The notes under the pieces were generated by a model. The model made no database searches. It was not told the origin of the DNA and was given only the letters and a program-made list of their open reading frames with translations. This document shows positions 43,801 to 52,280 of a stretch of DNA of 64,000 nt, piece after piece. The stretch comes from JBBIPZ01 sp037442505 [NCBI: Deltaproteobacteria bacterium]. GTDB lineage: Bacteria; CALINM01. The stretch is taken from positions 1-64,000 of the forward strand of contig JBBIPZ010000006.1 in NCBI GenBank assembly GCA_037442505.1, in the 5' to 3' direction. How positions within the stretch are numbered: position 1 is the stretch's first letter; each line of letters opens with the position of its first letter. The translations under genes were made by a program, and so were the position numbers.

Positions 43801-45168
43801 GTTAAGGCTTTTGCAGATTTTATTCAGATAAGTTCCACAGAAGGTGGCACAGGTGCTTCTCCATATGTATCTATTAAACACGCTGGCAACTACTGGGAGA
43901 TAGGCCTGTCTGAGACTCATTTGACTTTGGTAGAAAATGGTTTGCGAGAAAAAGTAACTTTGCGTGTTGATGGTGGTTTTAAAACTGGTAGAGATATTTT
44001 AATTGCAGCACTTTTGGGCGCAGAAGAGTTTGGTTTTGGGACTGCGGCTATGCTTGCTGAAGGATGTATTATGGCAAGACAGTGTCACAAAAACACCTGT
44101 CCTACTGGCATTGCAACGCAGGACCCAGAACTAAGAAAAAGATTTCGTGGCAAAGTTGAAGACGTGATGGCTTTTTTTATGGCTATCGCAAAGGACGTAA
44201 GAGAAAGGTTAGCAAGTATTGGATGCAGAACTTTAGAAGAAATAATTGGTGCTGCAAAATTCTTGTCTGTTAAGGAACAAAATGTTCCTGTTCAGACTGC
44301 GGAGTGGCTCAAAGTTTTGCTTGCAAATTATAACGATGCGCATATTACGCACTGCAAAGTGTATAGAAACGAACCAATTAACTATGAACTTAACAAAAAA
44401 ATATGTGACGATGTAATCCCTTCTCTTGAAAATCATCAACCTTTTGTTAAAGTTTATAAAATAAAAAATACCGATAGAAGTATTCCAGTTCGTTTAAATT
44501 ATTATATTTCAAAGTATAGAAAAGATAAGTTTTTACCAGAAGATTTCATAAAGCTACTTTTTGAAGGTTCAGCTGGACAAAGTTTTGGAGCATTTAATCA
44601 CAGGGGAGTAACCATAGAACTTATAGGAGAGGCTAATGATTATGTGGGAAAGGGAATGTTTGGTGGTGTTATTGTGATAAAACCATCTGATAACCGGAAA
44701 ATTAAAACACATAAAAACTTTATAGCTGGCAACACTGCACTTTATGGAGCTACTGGTGGCAAAGTTTTTATTGCTGGAACAGTTGGTGAGCGTTTTGCTG
44801 TAAGAAATAGTGGATGTTTTGCAGTGGTAGAAGGTGGTGGTCATCATTTTTGCGAATATATGACAGGTGGGATTGTCGTTTCTATTGGAGGCGTAGGTTT
44901 AAATGTTGGCGCAGGAATGACGGGCGGAACAATCTATATTTTTGACGAAGCTGACAATCTTGAGAAAAGAATTAATACTGACTATGTCGAACTTAAAAGC
45001 TTAGAAATTAATGATGTCAACCTGGTGCAAAGGATGCTTAATGAACATTATTACTACACACATAGTCAAAGGGCAAAAGAGCTGTTAGATGATATTGAAA
45101 AAATGTGTGCCAAATTTAAAAAAGTTTTACCAAAAGAATATAAAACCTTAAATAAACCGAAGAATTGA
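40861..45168 (+). CDS. gltB: Glutamate synthase large subunit
   Basis: Makes two glutamates from 2-oxoglutarate and glutamine. The 1435 aa contain all four domains. The Ntn amidotransferase has its nucleophile at Cys8 after a 7-residue propeptide (FDSCGVGF). A central domain follows. The FMN/[3Fe-4S] synthase domain has GGMSLGALSPEAH, SSTEGGTGASP and the cluster Cys in CIMARQCHKNTCPTG (~1075-1089). The C-terminal GXGXG helix has GGVIVI, GGKVFIAG and GGIVVSIGG repeats. It begins with GTG behind GGGGG. The small NAD(P)H-binding subunit is not adjacent, so electrons may come from ferredoxin or a distant gltD. Confidence 0.96.
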   Translation: MIKEFDSCGVGFICDLKNQPSNNIIRLGVEAVKNLTHRGAIGADGKSGDGCGLLFEIPENFFKKWLAMEKGRTIKADEHIGCGMFFINDAFDINNVKDILSSFNVTDEFFIRNLELNVDALGEHALKTLPKIVQIVFPFTGDKDDVELKLFLTSMILENRYPDIHVASLSAYNIVYKGMLIAPKIDEFYLDLNNSEFLSRYVIFHQRYSTNTVPRWRLAQPFGMLAHNGEINTISANRNNIKTLETLVSIVSRDIDLKPVFPLINNKESDSCSFDKLLRLLIFSGYSPELAVNLLVPPAWEGLPFINSRLRAFFQYNEMIMDPWDGPAALVFTDGKTICAHLDRNGLRPLRFTIYEDGLLVAGSEAGIVSVDSKIVKNGKLGSGDTLSIKLSTGRIRNRMEVLNELSLIMNFEDRLQKDVYVINEKDDSKLENFDFKKCLPAFGYTDEDIKEIIPNAANLASELTFSMGNDTPLPLFTKNPQILFNYFKQRFAQVTNPPIDPIREKGLMSLTVYLGCRGNLLNYFDERHTNKIVLQSPVLTQSSLSELKNQTKLRLIEIKTVYDGDRKLADALESLDFEVYNALKQGAQIILLSDVDYKVGKRFIPSLLALTTAVNVLKKQNALKKVSILVQSGEVKNSHHLAMLLSFGASAIHPWLSFSFANTVNEQGVSNLKKALEDGLRKIMSKMGISCVSSYIGSSLFEALCLSKEFTKFFPEIPFYLYGHNLDDIDKNYEYYAKLAENAQIPVGGDLRFKKDGEFHAWSPLLLKKLNKFLKEKDYSYYLEYAEVADNYYTFFIRHLLDLKNGKPIPIEEVEPEESIVKRFFTGGMSLGALSPEAHEVIIEACNRLGMRCNSGEGGEDPNRYNTDKGSSIKQVASGRFGVTPDYLASAKEIEIKLAQGAKPGEGGQLPGHKVTPYIAYLRCSQPGITLISPPPHHDIYSIEDLAQLINDLKHINPTARIGVKLVSETGIGQVASGAVKAFADFIQISSTEGGTGASPYVSIKHAGNYWEIGLSETHLTLVENGLREKVTLRVDGGFKTGRDILIAALLGAEEFGFGTAAMLAEGCIMARQCHKNTCPTGIATQDPELRKRFRGKVEDVMAFFMAIAKDVRERLASIGCRTLEEIIGAAKFLSVKEQNVPVQTAEWLKVLLANYNDAHITHCKVYRNEPINYELNKKICDDVIPSLENHQPFVKVYKIKNTDRSIPVRLNYYISKYRKDKFLPEDFIKLLFEGSAGQSFGAFNHRGVTIELIGEANDYVGKGMFGGVIVIKPSDNRKIKTHKNFIAGNTALYGATGGKVFIAGTVGERFAVRNSGCFAVVEGGGHHFCEYMTGGIVVSIGGVGLNVGAGMTGGTIYIFDEADNLEKRINTDYVELKSLEINDVNLVQRMLNEHYYYTHSQRAKELLDDIEKMCAKFKKVLPKEYKTLNKPKN

Positions 45169-45186
45169 AGGGAATTATTATAGATA

Positions 45187-45594
45187 CTAGAAACCACCCC
45201 TTATAAGCTCAGCATATTTAACAATTTCACCTTCTTCATATTTTTTGTGGGTCATTCCGATACTTATGCCATCATTTGGGAAGCGTGGGATAAGGTGAAA
45301 ATGTGAGTGGAATATTAATTGTCCAGCGTCTGCACCGTTATTCTGAATAAGGTTAATGCTGTCAGTATTTAAAGATTTTTTGATTGCATTTCCAATCTTT
45401 TTAGCAACTTTTAAAGTTTTGTAGAGAAGCTCATCACTCATATCAAATAGATTTACACAATGTAGTTTGGGTATAACCAATGTGTGACCTTTGCTAACAG
45501 GATTAATATCTAGAATTGCAATAAAATTATCATCTTCATATATTTTCTGCGATGGAATCTCATTGTTTATTATTTTGCAAAAGATACAGTTCAT
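45187..45594 (-). CDS. HIT-family nucleotide hydrolase (HinT-like)
   Basis: A small cytoplasmic phosphoramidase of the histidine-triad family, which splits AMP-linked or similar nucleotides. Length is 135 aa from ATG 45594 (MNCIFCKIINNEIP). GGAGG lies 5 nt before this ATG, while the longer frame from 45654 has none. CxxC at the start can bind zinc. The triad is in SHFHLIPRF (His-x-His-x-x-x pattern with a leading His). It lies convergent with gltB, 18 nt apart, without a clear terminator. A second HIT gene of another subgroup is at 51.5 kb. Confidence 0.9.
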   Translation of the reverse strand: MNCIFCKIINNEIPSQKIYEDDNFIAILDINPVSKGHTLVIPKLHCVNLFDMSDELLYKTLKVAKKIGNAIKKSLNTDSINLIQNNGADAGQLIFHSHFHLIPRFPNDGISIGMTHKKYEEGEIVKYAELIRGGF

Positions 45595-45705
45595 ATATAC
45601 CTCCATGCCCTCTTCTTTTCTCATATTAACAATAAAATTTCTTAAATTCAACAAATTTCGAAACTTTTATTTCTAACTCTTACATTTCGATATGTAATAT
45701 TAAAC

Positions 45706-45734
45706 TTGTAAAAAAAAATGGACACGCTTATAAT
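45706..45734 (+). promoter_or_regulatory. Sigma-70-type promoter for the aroA-cmk-ispH-rpsA operon
   Basis: TTGTAA (45706-45711), a 17-nt spacer and a perfect TATAAT (45729-45734) stop 9 nt before the ATG at 45744. No Shine-Dalgarno fits between, so the transcript is nearly or fully leaderless. Seen in sequence; activity is inferred. Confidence 0.65.
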
Positions 45735-45743
45735 AAAAAACCT

Positions 45744-47015
45744 ATGAGTTTATTTCTCAAAGGTGAAATCAGTTTGCCTGGAGACAAATCCATATCTCAC
45801 AGAGCCATTATTTTTGCATCACTTTCTGATGGAATGTGTAAAGTATCTAACTTGGGCTCGGGACGTGATAATAGAAGTACTATCTCAATATTAAGAAATT
45901 TAGGCGTAACTATTAAAAAACAGGCTGATACCTGGCTGATTAAAGGTGTTGGTTTAAGAGGACTTAAAGAACCTACTAATACACTTAATGCCGGAAATTC
46001 TGGCACAACTATTCGCATAATGACAGGCATTTTGTCTGCACAACCTTTTTTTAGCGTTCTTACAGGGGATAAATATCTTGTAAAAAGACCTATGAAACGT
46101 ATAATTGAACCTCTCTCTATGATGGGAGCAAAAATTTATGGTAGGGCGAATAATGAATATCCCCCTTTAGCTATTTTGGGTAATAATAATCTCAAAGGCA
46201 TTGATTATAAGCTTAAAGTTGCAAGTGCGCAGGTTAAGTCTTCTATCCTTTTGGCTGGTTTATATGCAGATGGTATAACTACAGTCACAGAGCCTTATCT
46301 TTCAAGAGACCATACGGAAAGGTTTATGAAATATCTAAATGTTCCAATTAGACAGGAGGGATTTTCGACTACCATTACATATACCGAACATTTACCATCT
46401 TTTGATCTTGATGTGTGCGGCGATATATCTTCAGCCTCTTTTTTTATCGTTGCAGCAACACTTTTGAAAGATTCTGATATTCTGATTAAAAATGTTGGTC
46501 TTAACAAAACACGCACCGGTATTTTAGACGTTTTGACAGCTATGGGGGCTGATATATCTCTATTAAACATTCACAATAGATGTGGCGAGCCAGTTGGAGA
46601 TATTCACGTTAAGGGTGTAACAAATCTTAGAGGCGTAACGATAAATGGTGATATTATTCCAAGATTAATAGATGAAATACCTATTATTACCGTTGCTGCT
46701 GCCTTTGCTGAAGGCACAACTGTTATCGATGATGCTGCAGAGTTGAGAGTCAAAGAGAGCGATAGAATTAAAGCTATGGTGACAGAACTTAAAAAACTAA
46801 ATATTAATATTGAAGAAACAGAAAGTGGAATGATTATCCATGGTGGCAATATCCCAAAATTTGCAAAGGTTAAAACTTATGGTGATCATCGCATAGCGAT
46901 GTCATTATCCATTTTTGGTTTGTGTTCAGCTAAAGGCGTAGAATTAGATGATAAATCGTCAATTAGTGTATCTTTTCCTCAGTTTTTTGAAAAAATTAAG
47001 GAGCTTACAGTTTGA
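45744..47015 (+). CDS. aroA: 3-phosphoshikimate 1-carboxyvinyltransferase (EPSP synthase)
   Basis: Joins PEP to shikimate-3-phosphate in the aromatic amino-acid pathway. The 423 aa have LPGDKSISHRA near 10-20, NAGNSGTTIRIMTG near 82-95 (class II-like GNSGTT), VASAQVKSSILLAG, DEIPIITVAAAFA and ELRVKESDRI. The shikimate gene aroE is 8 kb downstream. The gene overlaps cmk by 4 nt. Confidence 0.96.
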   Translation: MSLFLKGEISLPGDKSISHRAIIFASLSDGMCKVSNLGSGRDNRSTISILRNLGVTIKKQADTWLIKGVGLRGLKEPTNTLNAGNSGTTIRIMTGILSAQPFFSVLTGDKYLVKRPMKRIIEPLSMMGAKIYGRANNEYPPLAILGNNNLKGIDYKLKVASAQVKSSILLAGLYADGITTVTEPYLSRDHTERFMKYLNVPIRQEGFSTTITYTEHLPSFDLDVCGDISSASFFIVAATLLKDSDILIKNVGLNKTRTGILDVLTAMGADISLLNIHNRCGEPVGDIHVKGVTNLRGVTINGDIIPRLIDEIPIITVAAAFAEGTTVIDDAAELRVKESDRIKAMVTELKKLNINIEETESGMIIHGGNIPKFAKVKTYGDHRIAMSLSIFGLCSAKGVELDDKSSISVSFPQFFEKIKELTV

Positions 47016-47689
47016 TTGAGGTTGTAACTATTGATGGACCTTCTGGCAGTGGTAAAAGCACTACGTCGAAACTTTTAGCAAAAAGACTGTCATACAATTT
47101 TCTCGATACAGGCGCAATGTATAGGGCTTTTGCTTTGTTGGCACTACAAAATAAAGCAGAAAAAGACCGGGCACATTTCTTAGAATTGTTGAAAACATTC
47201 AGCATATCATTCATTTATTCAGGTGAACTGCAAAGAGTTATTTGTAACGGTAATGATGTTACTGAACTAATTAGAACTCCTGAAGTAAGTATGTGGGCTT
47301 CAACGCTCTCGAAAGAAAAAGAAGTTCGTGAAAAGATGGGACAGCTTCAGCGTGAGATTGGTGAAAAAGGAAGAATAGTTGCAGAAGGGAGAGATATGGG
47401 AACTGTTGTTTTTTATGATGCATTTGCAAAGTTTTTTTTAATTGCTTCTGCAGAGGTTAGGGCAGAAAGACGATATAAGGAGCTTATGGAGAAAAATATT
47501 AATGTTAGCTATTCTGAAGTTTTATCTGATATTATTAAAAGAGATGAGCAAGACAGTAGTAGACAAATTGCTCCTTTAAAACCCGCAGAAGATGCTATAA
47601 TAATTGATACGTCTAAGCTAACAATTACAGAAGTTGTAGAAAATATGTTTTTAAAGGTAAAAGATAAGTATCATTTATGGAAATCTTAG
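47012..47689 (+). CDS. cmk: Cytidylate kinase
   Basis: Phosphorylates CMP and dCMP. The 225-aa P-loop kinase has IDGPSGSGKST (7-17), LDTGAMYRA, the NMP-binding insert, EGRDMGTVVF and ERRYKE-like lid Arg residues. It begins with TTG at 47012, overlapping the aroA stop; AAGGAG is 8 nt upstream. The cmk-ispH-rpsA order is widely conserved in bacteria. Confidence 0.96.
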   Translation: MIEVVTIDGPSGSGKSTTSKLLAKRLSYNFLDTGAMYRAFALLALQNKAEKDRAHFLELLKTFSISFIYSGELQRVICNGNDVTELIRTPEVSMWASTLSKEKEVREKMGQLQREIGEKGRIVAEGRDMGTVVFYDAFAKFFLIASAEVRAERRYKELMEKNINVSYSEVLSDIIKRDEQDSSRQIAPLKPAEDAIIIDTSKLTITEVVENMFLKVKDKYHLWKS

Positions 47690-48516
47690 TTGCCAGGTCC
47701 GCAGGTTTTTGTTACGGTGTTAGAAGAGCTATTAAAATTGCAGAAGAAACCTTAAAAAATGACGGTTTATCTTATACGCTTGGTCCGATCATTCATAATC
47801 CAAAGGTTGTTAAGGAACTATGCAATAAAGGTCTTAAAGTGATTGACGACATTAAGAAAATTAAGAAGGGGACTGTTATAATAAGGTCACATGGCATATC
47901 TAAGAATGAAGCAGAGTACCTTAAAAAAAATCAAAATAACATAAAAACTGTAGACACTACATGTCCATTTGTTACAAAGGCAAGAAATTTGCTAGAGATA
48001 CTAAAAAAAGAAAGATATAAAATTTTTTTTCTGGGTGACAAAGAACATCCAGAAGTTAAAGGGCTTTTAAGCTACATTGATGGTGATGCTATAGTATTTT
48101 TGAATCCAGATGAAATACCTGATAACGATTTTAAAAAGGTTGGGCTAATATCCCAAACTACTCAAAAAATTGAACTTTTAAAAACATCTGCCGAAAAATT
48201 ATTGCAAAAGAGCGAAGAACTTAGAATTTTTAACACAATATGCAAGACCACTTTTGTAAGGCAAAAAGAGGCGTTGGAAATGTCAAAAAAAGTTGATATG
48301 ATGATAGTTCTTGGTGGCAAAAACAGTTCTAACACAAAAAAACTTGCAGAAATATGTAAGGCTGTCCAAAACAGAACATATCATATCGAAGAGCCTGATG
48401 AGATTAAAGATATAGATTTTAATGGTGTAGAAAAGGTCGGAATAACCGCTGGTGCTTCTACTCCAAAAGAGCATATTTTGTTGCTTGTCGAAAATTTAAA
48501 AAAATTACAAATATAA
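47677..48516 (+). CDS. ispH: 4-hydroxy-3-methylbut-2-enyl diphosphate reductase
   Basis: The [4Fe-4S] enzyme that ends the non-mevalonate isoprenoid pathway, giving IPP and DMAPP. The 279 aa carry the three cluster Cys in AGFCYGV (C12), DTTCPFV and ICKTT, plus IRSHG and GGKNSSNTKKL. The last part, AGASTPK, is also typical. It overlaps cmk by 13 nt. Isoprenoids would here serve quinones and undecaprenyl phosphate. Confidence 0.96.
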   Translation: MEILVARSAGFCYGVRRAIKIAEETLKNDGLSYTLGPIIHNPKVVKELCNKGLKVIDDIKKIKKGTVIIRSHGISKNEAEYLKKNQNNIKTVDTTCPFVTKARNLLEILKKERYKIFFLGDKEHPEVKGLLSYIDGDAIVFLNPDEIPDNDFKKVGLISQTTQKIELLKTSAEKLLQKSEELRIFNTICKTTFVRQKEALEMSKKVDMMIVLGGKNSSNTKKLAEICKAVQNRTYHIEEPDEIKDIDFNGVEKVGITAGASTPKEHILLLVENLKKLQI

Positions 48517-48529
48517 AGGGGAGGAATGA

Positions 48530-50122
48530 ATGGAGTCTTTTGAAGAGCTTTTAAAAGAAAGCAAGTCTGGTTATACAGACGGGCTTGTAAAAGGTAAAAT
48601 TGTTAAGAAAACTAAAGATGGAATATATCTCGACCTAAATGCGAAAACGGATAGATTGATTCCTAAAGAAGATTTTCTTAAAGAGGAATGGGAAACTTTA
48701 ACTGTTGGGGACGAAATTGAGGTCTTAATATATGGCGGCAAGGCATCATACTCCAAAGCAAGAGGGTTAGTTGCTTTTGAAGAGCTTAAAGAAGCCTTCG
48801 CAAAAAAAATCCCCGTTGGCATTAAAGTTACGAAGGCTATAAAAGGTGGTTATACAGCAAGATATAAAGGCATTGATGTTTTTCTTCCTGCATCTCAATC
48901 GGGACGAAATAAAGAAATAAAGATAAATCAAACTTACGACGCTTTAATCATAAAATTAGAAGAGTCTGACAAAAATGTGGTTTGTTCTATATCTGAATTA
49001 GAAAAGATAGAAAAAGAATCAGCTTTAAACAAATTTTTCGAAAATACCAAGCTCGGTGATGTGTTAACAGGTAATGTTAAGGCTATCATTGAAAAGGGGA
49101 TTTTTATTGAGCTGGGCGGTGTGGAAGGTTTTATTCCATTTTCAGAACTCACTTATAAGAGAATTAAAAGCCCGAAGGAAATAGTTAAACTAAACGACAA
49201 ACTAACAGCAAAAGTTATAGATTTAGATAGCAATAAGAAAAAAATTACATTAAGTACCAAATCTTTAGAAGAGAAGCCATGGGATGTTTTTATGAAACAT
49301 TACAAAGAAGGCGATAAAGTTGAAGGTACGGTAAGGAATTTTATCAATAATGGTGTGTTTGTTGAGATTATCGACGGTGTTGACGGTTTTCTTCATGTTT
49401 CTGAAATATCATGGACAGAAAGGGTTACAGATCCAAAGAAGTTTTTTAACGTTGGAGACAAAGTTTTGTGTCAGATTAGGTCTATAGACTCAAAGAATAA
49501 CAAAGTTTCTCTTAGCTTAAAAGCTGTTCTGGAAAATCCATGGCAGGATTTTGCAAATACTCATCCAGTTGGAAGTATAATTAACTGTAGCGTTAAAGAG
49601 ATTAACGATAAAGGTGTTGTAGTTTCTCTGGAAAACAATTTGGAAGGTTTTATTCCAAATGAAAATTTAAGCTGGAACAAGCAGGATGAATTTAAAAAAA
49701 GTATTAAAGTTGGTCAGGAACTTACTGTTAAATTAATGGAGTCAAATTATGCAAAAAGAAAATTAATATTTAGTATAAAAGACATGAGTGTTGATCCATG
49801 GGTTGTAGCAAAGGAAAAGATAAAAGCAGGAATGGAGGTTGAGGGTACTGTTACTGGTTTTACTGATAAACTTATATTTTTTGAAGTTTTACCTGATGTT
49901 GAAGGGGTTGTGAAAAAAAGTGAATTTGAAAAAGGTAATAAAACTGTTGAAATCAAAACAGGTGACAAAATGATGTTGTTAGTAAAGGACCTTGATTTCA
50001 AAAACAGAAAAATGTTACTTACATATAGAGGATTGGTAATCAAGCAAGAAAAAGAGGCGTTAGCTGAGCTAAAAAATCAAAATACTGCTAAGGTTACTTT
50101 AGGAGATTTTCTTAAAAAATAG
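48530..50122 (+). CDS. rpsA: 30S ribosomal protein S1
   Basis: RNA-binding protein that helps mRNA bind the small ribosomal subunit. The 530 aa hold six S1 repeats (around 17-82, 90-155, 175-245, 260-332, 345-415 and 430-505). Repeats 3 and 4 are best conserved (VEGFIPFSEL, VDGFLHVSEIS) and the first two and the last are more diverged. GGGGAGG precedes the ATG. With many leaderless or weak-site messages predicted in this genome, S1 dependence of translation would be of interest. Confidence 0.94.
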   Translation: MESFEELLKESKSGYTDGLVKGKIVKKTKDGIYLDLNAKTDRLIPKEDFLKEEWETLTVGDEIEVLIYGGKASYSKARGLVAFEELKEAFAKKIPVGIKVTKAIKGGYTARYKGIDVFLPASQSGRNKEIKINQTYDALIIKLEESDKNVVCSISELEKIEKESALNKFFENTKLGDVLTGNVKAIIEKGIFIELGGVEGFIPFSELTYKRIKSPKEIVKLNDKLTAKVIDLDSNKKKITLSTKSLEEKPWDVFMKHYKEGDKVEGTVRNFINNGVFVEIIDGVDGFLHVSEISWTERVTDPKKFFNVGDKVLCQIRSIDSKNNKVSLSLKAVLENPWQDFANTHPVGSIINCSVKEINDKGVVVSLENNLEGFIPNENLSWNKQDEFKKSIKVGQELTVKLMESNYAKRKLIFSIKDMSVDPWVVAKEKIKAGMEVEGTVTGFTDKLIFFEVLPDVEGVVKKSEFEKGNKTVEIKTGDKMMLLVKDLDFKNRKMLLTYRGLVIKQEKEALAELKNQNTAKVTLGDFLKK

Positions 50123-50130
50123 GTGTTGAT

Positions 50131-51039
50131 ATGAAAAAGAAACGAATATTCGTAGCATTTTTAGTCATTGCTGTTCTTTTTATTTTTACTGGAATACTTT
50201 CAGCTTTTTTAAATATTGGTTTAGATAAGCCGATTATTGGGGATAGGATAGGCGTTGTAGAAATTAATGGGATTATTAAAAGTTCTGATGATATCTTGAA
50301 ACAGTTGTCAGATTTTAATAATGACAAAAAAGTTAAGGCAATCATTTTAAGAATAGATTCACCTGGTGGAGCTGTAGGACCTTCTCAGGAAATATATAGT
50401 GAGGTAATGAAAATAAGAAAAAATAAGCCTGTTGTAGCTTCTATTGCTACATTAGGTGCTTCTGGGGGGTATTACATTGCTTCAGCAGCAAATAAGATTG
50501 TTGCTAATCCAGGAACAATTACTGGTAGTATTGGCGTAATCATACAGTTTTACAACTTCCAACAATTATTAACCAAATTTGGTATAAAAGGTAACACCGT
50601 TAAAAGCGGGGAATTTAAAGATACTGGCTCGCCTTTAAGAGATATGACAAAAGAAGAACGTGCTTATATTCAATCCGTTATTGATGATGTTCATAATCAG
50701 TTTGTTGAGGCTGTTTCCGTGGGGAGAAATCTCAAAAAGGAAAATATTATCCCGATTGCAGATGGTAGAATTATAACTGGCAAAAGGGCAAAAGAACTCA
50801 AGCTTGTTGACGAGATGGGAAATTTTAATGATGCTGTTAGTTTAGCAAAAAAACTTGCCAATTTAGAAGGGGATCCTAAACTTTTTTATGCAAAAAAGAA
50901 AAAAACTTCTTTACTTGATTTGCTAACAGGTTTATCTGACAATGAAAGTAAAAGCAAGATTTTAATGCTGCTTTCAGAGTTAAGAATACCATTTTTTTTA
51001 ACTAATCTGGTAGTGACTGATAGTTTAGTTTATGAATAA
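50131..51039 (+). CDS. sppA: Signal peptide peptidase SppA (S49, short form)
   Basis: Membrane-bound serine protease that cuts leftover signal peptides. The 302 aa have one N-terminal helix (~6-28), then the S49 core. LRIDSPGGAVGPSQE is near 72, the nucleophile Ser is in GASGGYYIA (~112), and the general-base Lys is in VKSGEFKDTGSP (~164). Short SppA forms work as oligomers. It starts 8 nt after rpsA and overlaps the next gene by 8 nt. Confidence 0.93.
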   Translation: MKKKRIFVAFLVIAVLFIFTGILSAFLNIGLDKPIIGDRIGVVEINGIIKSSDDILKQLSDFNNDKKVKAIILRIDSPGGAVGPSQEIYSEVMKIRKNKPVVASIATLGASGGYYIASAANKIVANPGTITGSIGVIIQFYNFQQLLTKFGIKGNTVKSGEFKDTGSPLRDMTKEERAYIQSVIDDVHNQFVEAVSVGRNLKKENIIPIADGRIITGKRAKELKLVDEMGNFNDAVSLAKKLANLEGDPKLFYAKKKKTSLLDLLTGLSDNESKSKILMLLSELRIPFFLTNLVVTDSLVYE

Positions 51040-51514
51040 AGTGTTAGTCGGAGTATTTTCTGATACTCATTTGAATAATGTAAATAATCGTTTCATTTCA
51101 CTCGTAAATGAAAACTTTGCTCATTGTAATTGCACTATCCATGCTGGAGATATAGTTAATGACGATATTTTATCTGTGATTGAAATGCCTGTTTACGCAG
51201 TGAGAGGTAATATGGATTTTTCGAGCAAATTCCCAATCAAACGAGTGATAACAATTTTGAATAAAAAAATCGGTATCATTCATGGCTATGGACATCCAGA
51301 CGGTATTCAAGAACGTATTAAAAGAGAGTTTGAAAATGATAATTTAGATTGTATCGTGTTTGGCCATACCCATTGCCCCCAAAATGAAGTCATTGATGGA
51401 ATACTTTTTTTTAACCCTGGCTCACCATTTGAAAATCGTTGGGCGTCCAAAAAAAGTATAGGATATCTTGAAATTAACGAAAATAGTATAAATGGCATTA
51501 TTAAAGAGTTGTGA
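51032..51514 (+). CDS. YfcE-type metallophosphodiesterase
   Basis: A 160-aa calcineurin-like phosphoesterase of the YfcE/MJ0936 group. All metal motifs are seen: FSDTHLN, HAGDIV, RGNMDF, IHGYGH, FGHTHCP and NPGSP. Such proteins hydrolyse simple phosphodiesters in vitro; the natural substrate is unknown. It overlaps sppA by 8 nt and is 11 nt before the HIT gene. Confidence 0.9.
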   Translation: MNKVLVGVFSDTHLNNVNNRFISLVNENFAHCNCTIHAGDIVNDDILSVIEMPVYAVRGNMDFSSKFPIKRVITILNKKIGIIHGYGHPDGIQERIKREFENDNLDCIVFGHTHCPQNEVIDGILFFNPGSPFENRWASKKSIGYLEINENSINGIIKEL

Positions 51515-51525
51515 GAGGCTTGATT

Positions 51526-52011
51526 ATGGAACACATTTTTGCCCCCTGGCGTAAAGATTTTATTGAAAATAAAGAAATAAAAGAAGAGGGATGTATCTTT
51601 TGTAACAGAGTAAAAAATGAGCCATCCGTTGAAAATCTTGTTGTTTTTAAAAGTTTACATAGCTTTGTCATTTTAAACAAGTATCCGTATAACAATGGCC
51701 ATCTGATGGTGGTGCCATACAGACACACAGCCGATTTTTCCTCTCTGTCAATAGATGAGATGAACGATTTAATGTGCAATATAAAAAACTCTATCGAAAA
51801 ACTTAAACAAGCCTATAATCCTCAAGGCTTTAATATTGGTATGAATCTGGGTATCGTTGCAGGCGCCGGTATAGCAGAGCATCTACATTGGCACATTGTA
51901 CCAAGATGGGGTGGAGACACAAACTTTATGCCAATAACTGGAAAAACAAAAGTTTTGCACGAGATGCTGGAAGACACATACCAAAAGCTGTATCCCTTAT
52001 ACAATAAATAG
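51526..52011 (+). CDS. HIT-family protein, Ap4A phosphorylase/Fhit-like
   Basis: A 161-aa histidine-triad protein. The start IFAPWR, the CIFC zinc motif, PYNNGHLMVVPYRH and the triad EHLHWHIVPRW place it in the Fhit/Ap4A-phosphorylase-like group, distinct from the HinT-like gene at 45.2 kb. It would cleave dinucleoside polyphosphates or related alarmones. I chose ATG 51526, since GAGAGG is 7 nt upstream; an in-frame GTG at 51511 is less likely. Confidence 0.9.
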   Translation: MEHIFAPWRKDFIENKEIKEEGCIFCNRVKNEPSVENLVVFKSLHSFVILNKYPYNNGHLMVVPYRHTADFSSLSIDEMNDLMCNIKNSIEKLKQAYNPQGFNIGMNLGIVAGAGIAEHLHWHIVPRWGGDTNFMPITGKTKVLHEMLEDTYQKLYPLYNK

Positions 52012-52021
52012 TGGTGATGGT

Positions 52022-52049
52022 TTGACTTTTTCGGCAATAAAATTATAAT
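52022..52049 (+). promoter_or_regulatory. Sigma-70-type promoter for the Cys-rich protein gene
   Basis: TTGACT (52022-52027), a 16-nt spacer and TATAAT (52044-52049) end 6 nt before the ATG at 52056. There is no room for a Shine-Dalgarno. This is the clearest leaderless arrangement in the window. Confidence 0.7.
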
Positions 52050-52055
52050 TGTAGT

Positions 52056-52277
52056 ATGCCAGTTCATTTTGATGAAAATAAGTTAGCTGAGTGTCTTTGT
52101 GAAGATTGTCAAACATATCCTAAATCGACCTTTCCTAAGGCTGAGGGTGTATTTTGTGCAGTTGGTAGGGAAGGGACAATAGTTGATAGAAAAGGTTGTC
52201 TTTGTAAGCATTGTTTGATATATGAGATTCACGGAATTTGTGGAGCATATTTTTGTATAGATGGACCTGCTGATTAA
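52056..52277 (+). CDS. Small Cys-rich protein (DUF2769-like)
   Basis: The 73-aa protein has ten Cys arranged as CLCEDC near 14-19, FC near 31, GCLCKHC near 47-53, ICGAYFC near 62-68. The CxCxxC-TYP pattern resembles the DUF2769 family, which I name with caution. The Cys spacing suggests two metal or iron-sulfur sites. No signal peptide is seen, so it is cytoplasmic. It is followed 3 nt later by psiE. Confidence 0.62.
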   Translation: MPVHFDENKLAECLCEDCQTYPKSTFPKAEGVFCAVGREGTIVDRKGCLCKHCLIYEIHGICGAYFCIDGPAD

Positions 52278-52280
52278 TCT